Positions 50,246-61,915 of a stretch of 64,000 bases of DNA are shown here, piece by piece. The translations under genes were made by a program, and so were the position numbers. The notes beneath the pieces are model-generated. The model did no database searches. It was given only the letters and a program-made list of their open reading frames with translations, and was not told the origin of the DNA. This DNA is from Crocodylus rhombifer. Taxonomy: Eukaryota > Chordata > Crocodylia > Crocodylidae. Every line of letters begins with the position of its first letter. Position 1 is the first letter of the stretch. Location of the stretch: assembly GCA_038503035.1 (NCBI GenBank), contig JAVSML010025226.1:769462-833461 (forward strand), given 5' to 3'.

Positions 50246-50360
50246 AATCATAGAAATCACAGAGAAGTAGGACTAGGATGGCTTCAGAAAAGAAGGGACC
50301 TCAGAAAGTCATCTAATCCAACCCCTTGTTCTCACTGTAGGATCACATATAGTCATTTAA
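50246..50360 (-). mobile_element. CR1 3' end fragment, minus strand
   Basis: 'AATCATAGAAATCACAGAGA' followed by 'GAAGGGACCTCAGAAAGTCA' and 'TCTAATCCAACCCCTTGTTC' is the reverse complement of the CR1 3' terminus, starting with the ATAGAAT-type tail. It is strongly 5'-truncated. Confidence 0.85.
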
Positions 50361-50535
50361 CTCTGCCAGTTGCATTCTGTTTCATTACTGTAGGTGCTAT
50401 CTTCTCTAGGCCAGTTTTTCTCCTCTTTTTTCAGGGAAACAGAACCTGAGAAATCCATCTTTGTTCCTGGCCAAGCAGGGAGATTTTCACAAAATACTCA
50501 GCACCCTTGTAAGAGGAGCAACTTTAGGCTTCATC

Positions 50536-50568
50536 TCTGCTTGTTGGCCCATCTGCTTGTTGGCCCAT
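50536..50568. repeat. 16 bp tandem duplication
   Basis: The word CTGCTTGTTGGCCCAT occurs twice in a row with a 16 bp period. Confidence 0.9.
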
Positions 50569-50852
50569 CAAGGTAGGTATCAAGGCAGGCAATGACAGAG
50601 CTTATGCTGATGGGGCACCATAGGAGGAAAGGAAACCTCCCCACTTATAAGCATCTTTCCCTAAAGCTAAGTGTTGTCAATTGATCAATTCGACAATGTT
50701 TAGCTTATATAGTGCAGAATTTTCATATTGAAGTTTTACTTCAATTTGGAATCATTTCATAATCAGACATGCTACCACTGCAGCAAGGTGAAGCTGTGTA
50801 TAGGACTGAAAGCAGAAAGGCACTGGCAGGACCATGGAGCACATATTTTTGA

Positions 50853-51791
50853 CTGGGGTGGGTAAAATATGGCCTGTGGACTGGATGAAGCCCACCAAGG
50901 GATTTTATCTGGCTTGCAGTGGGTCCCTTGGCCCTGCCTGGCCCAGGCATGGGGGGCAGCCCAGGTTGTGGTGTGTGCAGCTGGTCTCAATGGCCCTGGG
51001 CAAATAGTGGGGCAGGGAAGGTACAGTGGCTAGACTGGGCTTCCTGGCAAAGGCAGGCTTCCTGGCAGCTCACTCTACCCAGCTGTCACTGTGAGTCCAC
51101 TCAGCACCCACCACTGGGGGCACCGGACACGGTGGGCAGGATTTCCATGGAGACTGGTCCAAGGCACCCATGAGCAGGGCATGCTCAGCCAGGTGGATGG
51201 GATGGGACCATGGACAGGTGGGGAGCAGCATCTGGGAATAGGACAGGCAAGTGGGGACTGAGGCTGGGATCACAGGGCCATGACAAAATGGGGTTGGCAC
51301 CCAGGGCAAAGCTGCAATCTGCTCCCCACACATCTCTGCCCACAGAACTGGTGCCCATCTCAAGGACATGCACAGAGTAGATTGTGGCTCATGTACAGAG
51401 TAGATTGTGGCTCTGCCCCAGGCCCTGGCCCTGTGCCATCACCACTCCATGATCCCAGCCCCCACCTACCTGTCCTGCTCCCAGACACCAATCTACACCC
51501 ATCCATCCCATCCCATCCACCTGGTCAAGCATGCGCTGTCCAGGGAGTCCTGGGCTGGTCTCCATGGACACCCCACTCCCTTGCCCACCTGCTGTATCCA
51601 GCACCCCTAACAGTGAGTGCAGGAGAGATGAACCTGGAGCCAGATAGGACCAATTTCTACCCCCCACCACACCAAGCCACATCAGTACCCACTTCCTTCC
51701 CACCACATGACACCTCCCAGGCCCACCAGCCTGCAATGGCTCCCAGAAACTCCTTAAATGGCCCTCCAACCTAAATAATTGCCAACCCCTG
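50853..51791. mobile_element. Element H2: hAT-like with internal inverted repeat
   Basis: The left end CTGGGGTGGGTAAAATATGG and the reverse-complemented right end CAGGGGTTGGCAATTATTTA match the H1 termini. The flanks TTTTTGAC and CTTTAGAC agree at 6 of 8 positions if the terminal C is counted as target. Inside, an arm at about 51120-51290 ('CAGGTGGATGGGATGGGACC') is repeated inverted at about 51420-51600 ('CCCATCCCATCCACCTGGTC'). A 19 bp word ACAGAGTAGATTGTGGCTC is tandemly repeated at 51372-51413 near the symmetry centre. No transposase; the 164-residue frame is Pro/His-rich and mirrors the repeat. Confidence 0.82.
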
Positions 51792-53117
51792 CTTTAGACA
51801 ATGAAGTCTGAGTTCTGCCCCAAAATGTGTGAGCAGGCTGAAGCACATGTTGGAAAATTAAGGGTTTTTTTATGCTCAATGGTTATAGAGCTTTCTAAAT
51901 GTACAGACCTAACAACTGTGGTGACATTATAATGAGTCTTGTGATAATGGCATTTTTCTTTAAGATCCATTTCTAGAGTCTTGTGATCTGGTATAATGCT
52001 CAGCTTTTGATAAAACACTTGCAGTGAAAAGCTCAAAAATATAGACCTAAAAGGCCCCTAAAATGCAGAAAGCAAATACATTAATCCTAAATTTTCCATT
52101 AAAAAAACCCCAGACATGATCTTTGAAATGTATCTCTTGTCTGGGGGCAGGGGAGAGTGGAGGGGAGCTGGATCTTCTCTGCTGAACACAGTTGGCAATT
52201 GTAAAACTATGGGATTTGCTTTGTTCTTTTAAATAGCACACATTATACGTATAATCAAATGTATATTCTAAAAGGCAGCATGAAGGGTAAATGAAATCTC
52301 TCCAAGGGTGAGATTTTTGATAAGGCTACATTTTGGTTTGGAACTAATTGTTAGGAGTGAATTTGCAATAGAAACATTGCCACTGAAAGGAGCAGCAGGG
52401 AAGGTGCTGTTTTAATCCAAGACTACTTAAAGTAACAGAGAAATTAACCTATTAATAGAACGTGTTTTCAGTGCAGAGAAGTGTTATGCATCAAGCACAA
52501 CATTGAGAGGGGGGCAATCTGATGCTTGGAACATCTAGAGTGCTATATCTCTTATTAGGTGTCTTTCATGTTAGAGATACCATGATGTTATGACTGGGGA
52601 AGCACTAATAATACTTCTATTGACAATTAACATTAAACAAGCTGCAATTATGGACAAATTACTTTGGGGAAAATAAGAATAAACGATTTAAAGCTTAGTC
52701 TTCATAATTTTTATATTAAATATCCATAAAAAATAAGTCAGTCATATTCTGCTCCAAATTACACCAGCATTTCTCCATTCCAGATCGCTGTTGATGAAGT
52801 GAAAGCAGAATTTCACCCCGTGCCTTTCCAAGGAACCTCTGCTAGCCTAAAAGTGGTCTGATGTGACTTTGGATTGGTGGACAGGACTACCCATCACTTC
52901 TGCTGCAAAGTCAAAAATCAACCAAATAAGCAACCAAAACCTAAAACTTGGAAATTAACTCACTTTGCTTGTGTGAATAAAAAGAAATAACTTGAAAGAA
53001 TAAAGTTTGGATTCCCAACATTTCTGTAAGGGATTTTAAGGTATTATTATTACTTTTTACAACTATTGCCACCACCATATGACCTAGAAGCTCTAGTCAT
53101 GTACCAAGATCCCATTA
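51792..53117. other. AT-rich non-coding DNA, no feature seen
   Basis: No gene or well-preserved repeat recognised. Confidence 0.5.
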
Positions 53118-53125
53118 TGCTATGT

Positions 53126-53548
53126 CAGTGGTGTTCACTGTGTTCACCTGTTGGGACAGATGAATAACACAGGACTGATCCACAGGCCAGATCAGGATCT
53201 GTGCCACCTATGCATGCTGGATCAAGCCCTGAGGCCCTGCGCTACCTCTGCTCAGATCCCACCCAGCTGGTCTCAGGCTTCAGGGGTCCATACTGCCCCT
53301 GCCTAACTGGGATCAGGCTCTGGGGGCCCCGCACTTCCTTCAGCTGGTCAGGATGGGGCTCCAGGGCCCTACCCTGCCCTTACCTGGCCTCTGCATACTG
53401 GGACCAGACCACACTGCCCTTCATGCCTAGTCTAGCACACAGAACCATGGTCCACAGCTCCCAACAGATCCATGAGCCCCATAAACTGGATGACATGCTG
53501 CCAAGGGCTGGATCTACCCAGATCTACATAAACTGGAATTTACCCCTG
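53126..53548. mobile_element. Putative hAT-like MITE, 423 bp
   Basis: A GC-rich block in AT-rich DNA. The left end CAGTGGTGTTCACTGTG and the reverse-complemented right end CAGGGGTAAATTCCAG are hAT-like and broadly similar. The flanks TGCTATGT and TGGTAAAT agree at only 5 of 8 positions, so the duplication is weak. Subterminal 'CCACAGGCCAGATCAGGATC' and 'CCAAGGGCTGGATCTACCCA' resemble the 'GGCCGGATCCAGCC' words common next to hAT ends. The 117-residue open frame has no recognisable domain. Confidence 0.55.
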
Positions 53549-53556
53549 TGGTAAAT

Positions 53557-56500
53557 CCTATGTAATACAGACCAGAAAGGCAGTCCAGCTTGAATCTGAA
53601 TTGCATGGTTCAAGAGTACCTGACAGCTTGTCATGTGATAATGATCACCATGCAGTCATTCCCACATGCATGCACCAGAACTGGAAATAAGCAAGGGGAG
53701 ATGCTCCAGGGTATCCCTCTGTGGCTACTCTCAGGGCCTAAGTCTCCAATGAGCTAGAGAACAGCTGCTAGGGGTAATGCCAGACTAACCTCACTGGCAT
53801 ATTTCCGCATTTAGAGATTTATGTAAAAGTGGGTATGTGGAGCATTCTTGGGAGTGTCTAGGCAAGGGCTTACTGCCACAACAGTGCAGACAAACCAAGA
53901 GAAGCTGGAATAATGAAGGAATCTGGGTTAATTATATACCATAGCACAACGGCTGGTTCTCTCATCCTAATGCCCTACCTCCAGGAGGTGATTGAGTGAT
54001 GAGGTTTGTTCACTTTCTCTCTCCTCAAGGCTAAGGGCATCACAACAAGAATGTCTTCTTCAAAGCTTAAAGTCTCACCTCCTGCCATGCCATTGTTTGA
54101 GTGATGTTAAAAACCTAGAGCCTAATACTGACATGATTCACTCACTCTTGTACCAAAGGCTGCTCAGCCAGTGTTTTCTGAATCTTGTATCTCATAGCCT
54201 CCATGAAAAACTCACACTAAGCATACTACTCCAGTCTCAAGGAACTAAATATATAACTAGATATATACATTCTTTGTGTGTTACCCACAGAATATGACAA
54301 ATCAGGGAATGAAACTTAGTTTCTCATGCTTTGGATGTATGGAGCTGTGTTGTTATCAGCTGATATTAGCAGTTTGCATAATTGCCTACCTTAGTGCTCT
54401 CTTTTGCTAAAATATTGCTGGATGCGAAATCTTGCCTTGTCAGCAGATCTTTTTATATTGTTGCTCACTGTGGTATTTGCAATATTGCTACTGTAACACA
54501 CCGTAGTGTATGGGGCTTTTTTTTATCCCATTTAGCAAGGTTGCTATTTACTGTAGCTACTGAATAACTAGATCAATACAACATAACCCTGCAAATGCCA
54601 TAAATGTTTAACCCTGACAATTGGTTCTCATTAGTTGGTTTCAGCTAAAAACCGGCCAACAAATTTGAAGTGTACAGGCACACAGATTTAAAGCTAGGGT
54701 GTGAGGCTCTGTACGTGCTTTGTTATCCTATCCCTGAATCTGTACTTTTGTACATTTTGTATCATTGCTACATTACATTTTTAATTATGTTTGTTTTCAT
54801 TTTTCATTGCCCATTTCTTACATTCTTTTTCAACATATATAGTACCCCAGCAGCATCCACATTTGTAATTACAGAAGATAAAGTTATAATATTCCTGAGG
54901 CATAACTGCATTTTAACAACTGTGCTAATGTGGAAAGCAACTTGTGCAGAATAAATATGCCCTACAATTAGTGGTATGCCGACATTTTTCATGGTTACCT
55001 TACATATAAATAAACTCAAGGCACTGACATTTTTCCAGAGGGCTTTTATCTCTGTAGCCTAAAATCTGCAGACAGATTTGTTGTAAGTAATACTATCATC
55101 ATCGTAAGTTTGAAACCCCATTATTTTTTAAATGTATCTGCTTTTGCATTTGCCTAGCTCCAGGCTGGGCCTATGGTTCTGATGTTGTCTAGATGACGAA
55201 CAATTTCCATGTCACTCCTACATCTAGGGTTCCCCGAAACCTGTTCATTTGACTGAGGCTAACAGGAGATGACTGGGCAAAGCAGTTTCACCTGAGGGTG
55301 GCCTAGGTCAAAGGTCACTTGTAATAGCTTCTACATGCATCTTCAGACCTGTAAATGAGACCAGAGCCTGCTTCACTCCACTACACTTTCTTTGTCTTAG
55401 ATGGATGCTCTCATCAAACAAATTACCTAGGCCGTGATCACAGTCACTGATCCAGAGATGTTTTTGCAGACACTTGTCTGCAATGTTCCAAGCCTTCTCA
55501 ACCATGCAGTGCTGTTTAAAAGAAAGAGCTAATATGTTCAACCAAAGGTAATAAAAGATGTGCGTTTACTTGGTTAAACCAGCCTCAGAGAAGTCCCTCA
55601 GGACAATGCATGACACATTTGACACCCATAGCAAAGCTTACTTAACTGAAGGGCATGTATATAGGATAAGGGAAGAACTGCTGGCTTACAATAAGTGTGT
55701 GTGTACCCAGCTCTGAAGGTACACGAGACTCTTGATACACAGTGCCTTACCAAAAACTGGGTGCCTCTTCAAAAGCAGTGCTTTTGTAGTGTTTACTTCT
55801 GTTTGATTTTTTTAACAAATCTTTTCATCCCTACATTTGAAATCTGAGGTGGAGAGAGAAGAAAGGTGAGTCCAACCATATATACACTGCTGCACCCTGG
55901 CTCAGAGAGAAAAGCATGCAGGCAGGGTTTGTTTATTGTAAAATTCACCCTCAGGCTGAGGATTTAAAAGTGATCAGCCAGATACAAGCATATTACATTA
56001 GTTCTGTATTTATTTATTGCTCAGTTCTTTAGTCTTATTTATTGACTGTCTCCCTGTATTGTACTGTAGGCTGTGCTGTCATTGTGCTGTCATATTACTT
56101 TCATAAAACTTTCACAATAAATCTGTAAATGAAAAAAAAATCCACCCATAATATATTTTTTCCAGACAGTTTTGGCTTTCCTAGTTGTTTGCTTGTTTTG
56201 TAAGTTATGAGTATAAAAAATCCTAGATACTTTCAAGCTTCAGATGTTTTTAGTAAATGTAACACTGAAAAAAAAGACCATTTCTGAGTTAGAAAATGAG
56301 CTAATTCAAACAATGTGTTGTTAATATGATCTAATTGCTAGTGGTATTTTGAGAAAACAATTAAACTGGAAGTTGAGGATTTGGAGGTTTATTTTTTCAA
56401 GTTTCACATACTTCTATAACAACTTCTTTGGGGAAAAAAATTATTTAAAAATGCAGAACTGAAGATGAAAGGAAGTGCAAATATTACATTACAGTAAATA

Positions 56501-56919
56501 TACATTGTTCATTCACTGATCTAAGACCTGTCCAACACTTTGGCACATACTCAGAATGAGTTAAAAATGAGATTTATACAATCTCTTCTGACGCATGAAG
56601 TTCAATGTTGGTAAAGACAAGCTACTATGCTTATAAAGGAATAAATTGAAACTAGTCATATTCATTGCTTTTTCTCATTAATTTATGCTAATGTAAGACT
56701 AACAAGCAAGGAAAAGACCTGGGAGAATCTGTGGCCCCACTGGAATCAGGGGCAAAACTCCCATTATTTTAATTGGGTTAAGGATGTTGTACCAGTGTCA
56801 TTGTGGATTCCTTAGAAGGACGACTTGATTTGCACCTTGCGGAGGTGTGGATACCTCAGTAAAAAATTTCTTCTTGATATTCAGCAGCAGTTAACATAAA
56901 AATAAAAGGTAAAGTTGTA
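53557..56919. other. AT-rich non-coding DNA, no feature seen
   Basis: No exon, RNA gene or clear repeat recognised. Near 56730-56790 a 'CCCACTGGAATCAGGGGCAA' word resembles an old repeat trace. Confidence 0.5.
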
Positions 56920-57330
56920 AGTTGCATAAAGAATAGGCTGAAAATACTGTAGTGCATTTCCATGAAGCAATGGCGCACACCTTTGCCAGGAATATTTCAT
57001 TCAGTCCTGGTCACCCTGTCATACAAGAGATATTGCAGAAATATATTTTGAAATAGGTGAGGGAACTGATTGTAGACCCTTGTTCCCCTGCTTGCCCTGC
57101 AGAGTTTGCAAAGCTATGACAGAGTGAGCTTGAGTCTATTCCCCTTGAACATCACCTCATCAGCAAAACTATAAGAGGAGAGATTGAAAAGACTGAGACT
57201 GCACTGGTGGAAGAAGTGATGTGGTAGAGGTACTCAGAATAATGACTGATATAAAGACACCCCCCTTCCTTTGAAAGTGCGTAATGTGCTTGCCCTAAAT
57301 AAGCTGGAGATAAATATGATGCATTTAACA
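56920..57330 (+). mobile_element. Ancient CR1/L3-like LINE fragment
   Basis: 'TTCATTCAGTCCTGGTCACC' followed by 'GGAGAGATTGAAAAGACTGA' and 'GATGTGGTAGAGGTACTCAG' keeps the order of the CR1/L3 ORF2 C-terminal end (the 'VQFWAPH', 'RRLRGDL' and 'YKY' encoding parts in other copies). It is much more diverged than the copies at 60-61 kb and lacks a 3' tail. Confidence 0.68.
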
Positions 57331-57393
57331 TGCCTCAGTCCTGCATGGGAGGTCTACATTTAGCCATCATTCTTCATAGTGTAAGTACTTGTA

Positions 57394-57891
57394 GGCAGCA
57401 TCAACATGTGCACTTTACTGCTGAGTAGACTAATTAGCTGCAGAGTAAAGTGTCACCATCTACTTGTGCGATGGTATTAGGCTACAGTAAACTAATTAAC
57501 AGAACGGTAAGATGCTTCTGTCAGAGATAGTACTATCTTACAGAGGAGTAATTAACTGCAATTAAACACATTTGTAGATGCTGACTGTGGGCATAAATTG
57601 CGTCCAGTCAGCACTGCCAGCAGGGAGCCAGACTTCTGCCGGCTGCCTAGTCACACAGCTCTGCACTTTCAGCATCTTCGTGCCCCAGCCAGCCCCTCTG
57701 CTGCCCAGTGCCACCACCCAGAGTACAGGGAAGAGCAGGGCAGGAGCACCCTGGTGTAAACTGCTCCACCCCGGGTCAAATTGCTGTTGTCTTGGGCACA
57801 TGTGAAGAGGCTGCACCCAGGAGTAGTTTACTCTGGCTCAATCTGCTCTGGAGTTTATTGCTTCAAATTACTTGCACATGCAGACACACCC
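57394..57891. mobile_element. MITE family 1 copy
   Basis: Begins near GGCAGCATCAACATGTGCAC and ends (reverse-complemented) GGGTGTGTCTGCATGTGCAA. The flanks are GTA and ATA, a possible TWA-like 3 bp duplication. Internal 'CTGCCAGCAGGGAGCCAGAC' and 'GGAGTTTATTGCTTCAAATT' recur in other copies. The overlapping opposite-strand open frames over 57562-57816 are shadows of the GC-rich core. Confidence 0.65.
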
Positions 57892-59203
57892 ATAATGTAT
57901 TACAGTTAGTATGATATGATGATTGAGTCTAAGACCTATACACCACTATAAGTAGCAATAATGCCAAACCTTGGTGTTCAAAAAATCATGAAATTGGTTT
58001 AAAAATCATGAAACATTTCAAAACCATACAATTTGAGATGTGTATGTGTGGGAGGCTTATTACTATTATTTGCTCTATGCAAGCTTTTCTTCCTGCAGGC
58101 AGCACAGCTAGAAACTTGATTTATTTATTTATTTATTTATTTAAACAAAATGATGATTCTTACATGACTCCAGGAGCTGGGACTTTACTAAACACACCAA
58201 ATATAATGCAACTAGAAACAAAGTCAAACTGTAAGAACTGACAGTGCTGAAACAGAAGAGCCCATGAGCCCTCTGTCTTCCTTTTCACACCTATACATAG
58301 CTGTTCACATCTATTCCTTAAAAACAATTGTGTGAAAGCTATTTGCATGTGGGCAGATGGTATATCAAGGCCATTTGAAATTGTGCTGCTGCTGAACCTA
58401 GGTTTTATAATGAAAATAACAATTCAACCAGAATGCTCTGCTGTAAGTCTACCAGGACCACTATAATGCACATATAATATATATTGTATATTTATTATGG
58501 TACAATGCATATTATTTATTGCATGTGCAACATATTTTGTGGATGAAAAATGATACCTTATCTAAGTAGATGAGCATAACCAGGAAAAATGTGTCATAGA
58601 AATCATGTGATTCATAATTGATACCTATTCTCCAAAGTCTGGTACAGAATCAGAATTTTTAAAGTAATCTTCAAGTATTCTTCTATTAGCTGTGTAGCTT
58701 CCTGGCCTAAGTATAACACTGCCACCTTTCTTTCTGGCAGATTCATCACTCCTTAATATTTCCAAAATTCCCTGGGGGCATAGGGAAACTATAGCAGCAC
58801 ATGCTGAAAATATTGAAGAAGTTAGAAAACCTTCTGCTGGTTGTCAGCATTCAGAAAGAAGATGGAGAAACTCTTATCTATCTCAAAACTAATGAAGATT
58901 ATCCCTTGGAATTTTAGTGGCTTTGTTTGTTTGTTTATGTGACTTGTTTGTGCAATTAATCTCACTTCTATTTGAATTCCATTGCTCTACCTATATCTAC
59001 TTTATAGTCCAGGTGTTATAAAAATGGAGTGGCTGCCATATTTCAGCTCTTCAAAAACTGACTTAATGGGACAGTTGCACTCTAAAAGCAACTATATAAA
59101 AATGGCTTTCTTACTCAGCTGATTGTCTGCCTGGATATATTCAAATTCTGCTCACATTTGGGACATGAGTTTTTTATTGCTCTTCACTCTTGCCAGTCCT
59201 AGA
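57892..59203. other. AT-rich non-coding DNA, no feature seen
   Basis: Only a short microsatellite was recognised. Confidence 0.5.
58119..58143. repeat. (TTTA)n microsatellite
   Basis: Six TTTA units. Confidence 0.93.
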
Positions 59204-59211
59204 CTACTTAC

Positions 59212-60104
59212 TAGGCCTGTGCAAAGTGGCTAGTATTCACTTTGGATTTGGCCAATTTGGGGGGTAGTAATTGGATTCGGTGACTCAAATCACTGTCCCA
59301 AATTGATTCAGCTGAATCTGATCCAGAGATTCGGCTGCTGCCAAATCAGCTGAATCTCCAAATCACACAGGCTCCAACCCCTGCCTGCTCTCCCCCCACC
59401 TGGCCCCAACTTCTGGCTCTTTGGAAAAAAAAGTCCCCACTCACTGACTCCTGCCAGGTGAGGGGGCAATCCCCTCTGCCCCCTGTTGCCTCACGCCACG
59501 TGGATGGGTTCTGCCATCAGCCACTGCAGCAGCCAGTGAGTCTAGGGGTTTTTTTGTTTTTTTAAAGGATTGGGAGTTGTGCTAGGCAAGGCAGCCTTGG
59601 AGGTGGGGGCTGGGAGAGTGGGCGGAGGTCAGGGGGCTCATGGCAGAGTGTGGAGGAGTGAGGGGCAGTGGGGATTGCCCCCCCCCTCCAGCAGTAACCA
59701 GTGAATGGGAGCTTTTTTTTAAACAACCAGGAACTAGGGCTGGGTGGGGCAGCCATGGTGGGGGCTGGGAGACCAGGCGGGGGTCAGAGGCACTCGGGGG
59801 GACTGGAAGAGCAGGCAGGAGATGGCCTGGCAGGGTTCCCCCCATGGTCCCCTCCTCCAGCCTCCCCTCCCCTGCCCCCTACTTACCTGCATGGAGTCCA
59901 GGTCCAACTCCCTGCTGCAGTCAGTGGGGACTGCCCAAATTGCCAAAGTTCTCTGAATCTTTTCCTAATTAATTCAGAGAGCTTTGAATTGATTCAGAAC
60001 TTTTAATTGGTCCCCTGATTTGATTCAGATTCAGAGATTCAGCCACTGAATCGGGCTGAATCTCTTCTGAATTGAATCAGCACCCAAAGCTTTGCATTGT
60101 TCTG
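59212..60104. mobile_element. Element T3: hAT-like with internal inverted repeat
   Basis: Starts TAGGCCTGTGCAAAGTGGC, and its right end reverse-complemented reads CAGAACAATGCAAAGC; the first bases of the right end have decayed. The flanks are CTACTTAC (59204-59211) and CTAGTTAC (60105-60112), 7 of 8 identical. An arm at about 59405-59520 ('GGGGGCAATCCCCTCTGCCC') is inverted at about 59630-59765 ('GGGCAGTGGGGATTGCCCCC'). Repeated modules of the form T-run, AAA, GGA..GGGAGTTG..AGGCAGCC follow. No transposase. Confidence 0.87.
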
Positions 60105-60194
60105 CTAGTTACAGATTCATGGAAGAGTCATCTGGGCTGTACTGTGTCTTCCTCAACAAAAATATTTATCTAGTACCCATCAGATTAAGTCATA

Positions 60195-60601
60195 GGTTAG
60201 GAGGAAATGTGCTGGCCAGCACAATGGTTGAAAAGGATCTTTGAGGTTATGGTTGATCACAGGATGAACATAAGCCACCAGTGCACCACTGTAGTCAACA
60301 GAGCTAATAGCATACTGGGATGCATTAGCTGATGTGTCCTGAGCAGGCTAAGGAAGTGATATTTCCTCTCTACTTGGTGTTGGTGAGACCCCAGCTGGAG
60401 TACTATGTCCAGTTCTGGGTGCCACACTTCAAAAAAGATGTGGAAAATCTTGAAAGGGTCCAGAGAAGAGCCACAAGAATGATTAAGGACCTGGAGGGCA
60501 AATTTTGTGAGGAATGACTAAGGGATCTGGGACTGCTCAGCCCAGGGAAGAGAAGAATGAGGGGGCACTTGGTGGCCATCTGTAAGTATGTAAGGGGTGA
60601 A
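60195..60601 (+). mobile_element. Outer CR1 LINE, left part of an interrupted copy
   Basis: The sequence carries CR1 ORF2 C-terminal words: 'GGATCTTTGAGGTTATGGTT', 'CCCCAGCTGGAGTACTATGT' and 'GACTGCTCAGCCCAGGGAAG'. The 61-residue open piece at 60332-60514 encodes '[16 protein letters not shown]'. It is cut after 'TATGTAAGGGGTGAAT' by a second CR1 and resumes at 61374. It has in-frame stops and is not functional. Confidence 0.9.
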
Positions 60602-61373
60602 TTGTTGGTTACTACTGCACTTGGGCAGTAGTAACCAGCAGCACACTTAGAAGATGGGAAACTCCCTTCTTGAGAGCACAGAGGCAGAAAGGGATCTTGG
60701 AGTCATTATTGACTCCAAGATGTACATGGGCCGACAATGTGAGGTCATGGTTGGCAGGGCTAACCAGACCTTGTCGTGCATCCACAGGTGCATCTCTAGC
60801 AGGGTCAAGGAGGTGATCCTCCCCCTCTATGCAACACTGGTCAGGGCACAGCTGGAGTACTGTGTCCAGTTCTGTGCGCCCCACTTCAGGAGGGATGTGG
60901 ACAACATGGAGAGGGTCCAGAGGAGGACCACCCACATGATCCAAGGACAACAGGGCAGACCCTACAATGAGAAACTGCAGGACCTGAACCTGCTCACCCT
61001 TCACAAAAGAAGGCTGAGCGGGGACCTGGTGACTGTCTATAAACTCACTAGGGGGGGACCAGAAGGGTTTGGGAGAGACCTTGTTTCCCCTAGCATCCCC
61101 TGGGATAACAAAGAATAACGGCCACAAGTTGTTGGAGAGTAGGTTTAGATTAGACATCCGTAAGAACTACTTCACAGGTAGGGCAGCTAGGATCTGGAAC
61201 CAACTTCCAAGGGAAGTGGTGCTGGATCCTACCCTAGGGGTCTGTACAAGGAGGCTTGATGCCTACCTAGCTGGGATCATTTGAACCCAGTTTTTTTCTC
61301 CTGCCCAGGCAGGGGGTCAGACTTGAAGATCTACAAGGTCCCTTTCAACCTGACTTCTATGATTCTATGAATA
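60602..61373 (+). mobile_element. Inner, younger CR1 LINE inserted in the outer CR1
   Basis: A 5'-truncated CR1 ending in the characteristic tail 'CTTCTATGATTCTATGA'. It sits inside another CR1 copy of the same orientation, so it inserted later. It keeps a long open frame of the ORF2 C-terminus with one frame change, against many in the outer copy, which agrees with a younger age. Confidence 0.93.
60654..61284 (+). pseudogene. CR1 ORF2 C-terminal fragment, one frameshift
   Basis: The reading 60654-61115 gives 154 residues of the ORF2 C-terminal region, with 'RDLGVIIDSKMYMGRQCEVM', 'LVRAQLEYCVQFCAPHF', 'RVQRRTTHMI' and 'LLTLHKRRLSGDLVTVYKL'. It then shifts to the frame of 61069-61281, which continues with 'RFRLDIRKNYFTGRAARIWN', the 'RRLDAYLAGI' block and a stop before the 3' tail. 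The endonuclease and RT catalytic domains are absent because of 5' truncation, so it is not functional. Confidence 0.9.
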
Positions 61374-61552
61374 TGAGGAGCTGGGAGAAAAATTGTTCAC
61401 TAGGGGACCCCAGGGAAGGACCAGAAACAATGGCCATAAACTGTTAGAGGATGATTTCAGGTTGGGTGTAAGGAAGAACTTCTTTATGGTAAGGGTGACG
61501 AGAATCTGGAATAGACTTCCCAGGGAGGTGGGCCAGTCCCCTACCTTGAAAG
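61374..61552 (+). mobile_element. Outer CR1 LINE, middle part
   Basis: Continuation of the outer CR1 after the inner insertion: 'ATGAGGAGCTGGGAGAAAAA', 'CAATGGCCATAAACTGTTAG' and 'TTCAGGTTGGGTGTAAGGAA'. It encodes 'DFRLGVRKNFFMVRVTRIWN', the same block as in the inner copy. It is interrupted again at 61553. Confidence 0.9.
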
Positions 61553-61772
61553 TGTTGGCAATGCATAGCAGGTGCATGTAGGTACACATGCACCCCCTGG
61601 AAGTGCCAGCCATGAAACCAGAAGTGCCAGTGGAAGTGCACTTCCGATTTCACTGCTGGCTCAGCGATCAGCCACTGGGGGGCCCCCCAGTTGGTGATCA
61701 GTGGCTGGGGGACCCCCCCCCAGATCGGTGATCTGGTGCTCTCCCAGACTCAGGAGGCACCAGTTGCCCATG
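61553..61772. mobile_element. 220 bp hAT-like MITE inside the outer CR1
   Basis: The insert is flanked by CTTGAAAG (61545-61552) and CTTGGAAG (61773-61780), a 7-of-8 duplication of CR1 sequence, so the edges are well fixed. Its ends TGTTGGCAATGC and (reverse-complemented) CATGGGCAACTG are an imperfect inverted repeat. Internal 'GGTACACATGCACCCCCTGG' and 'GAAGTGCACTTCCGATTTC' include short palindromes. It is related in layout to the MITE at 20007-20365. No coding capacity. Confidence 0.78.
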
Positions 61773-61915
61773 CTTGGAAGTCTTCAGGAGGAGACTGGAC
61801 AGACACCCTGCTGGGATTATTTAATCTCAGCAGTATTTCTGCCAGAGCAGGGGGTATTAGACTCAGTTATCTTCTGAGGTCCCTTCCAGCCCTTAATTTC
61901 TATTTCTATAATTTA
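61773..61915 (+). mobile_element. Outer CR1 LINE, 3' end
   Basis: 'TTGGAAGTCTTCAGGAGGAG', 'GACTGGACAGACACCCTGCT' and 'GAGGTCCCTTCCAGCCCTTA' are the CR1 3' end, closing with 'ATTTCTATTTCTATAATTTA', a decayed form of the ATTCTATG tail. Confidence 0.9.

Noticed and set aside
60612..61157. 181-residue minus-strand open frame
   Set aside because: It is the antisense shadow of the CR1 ORF2 fragment on the plus strand.
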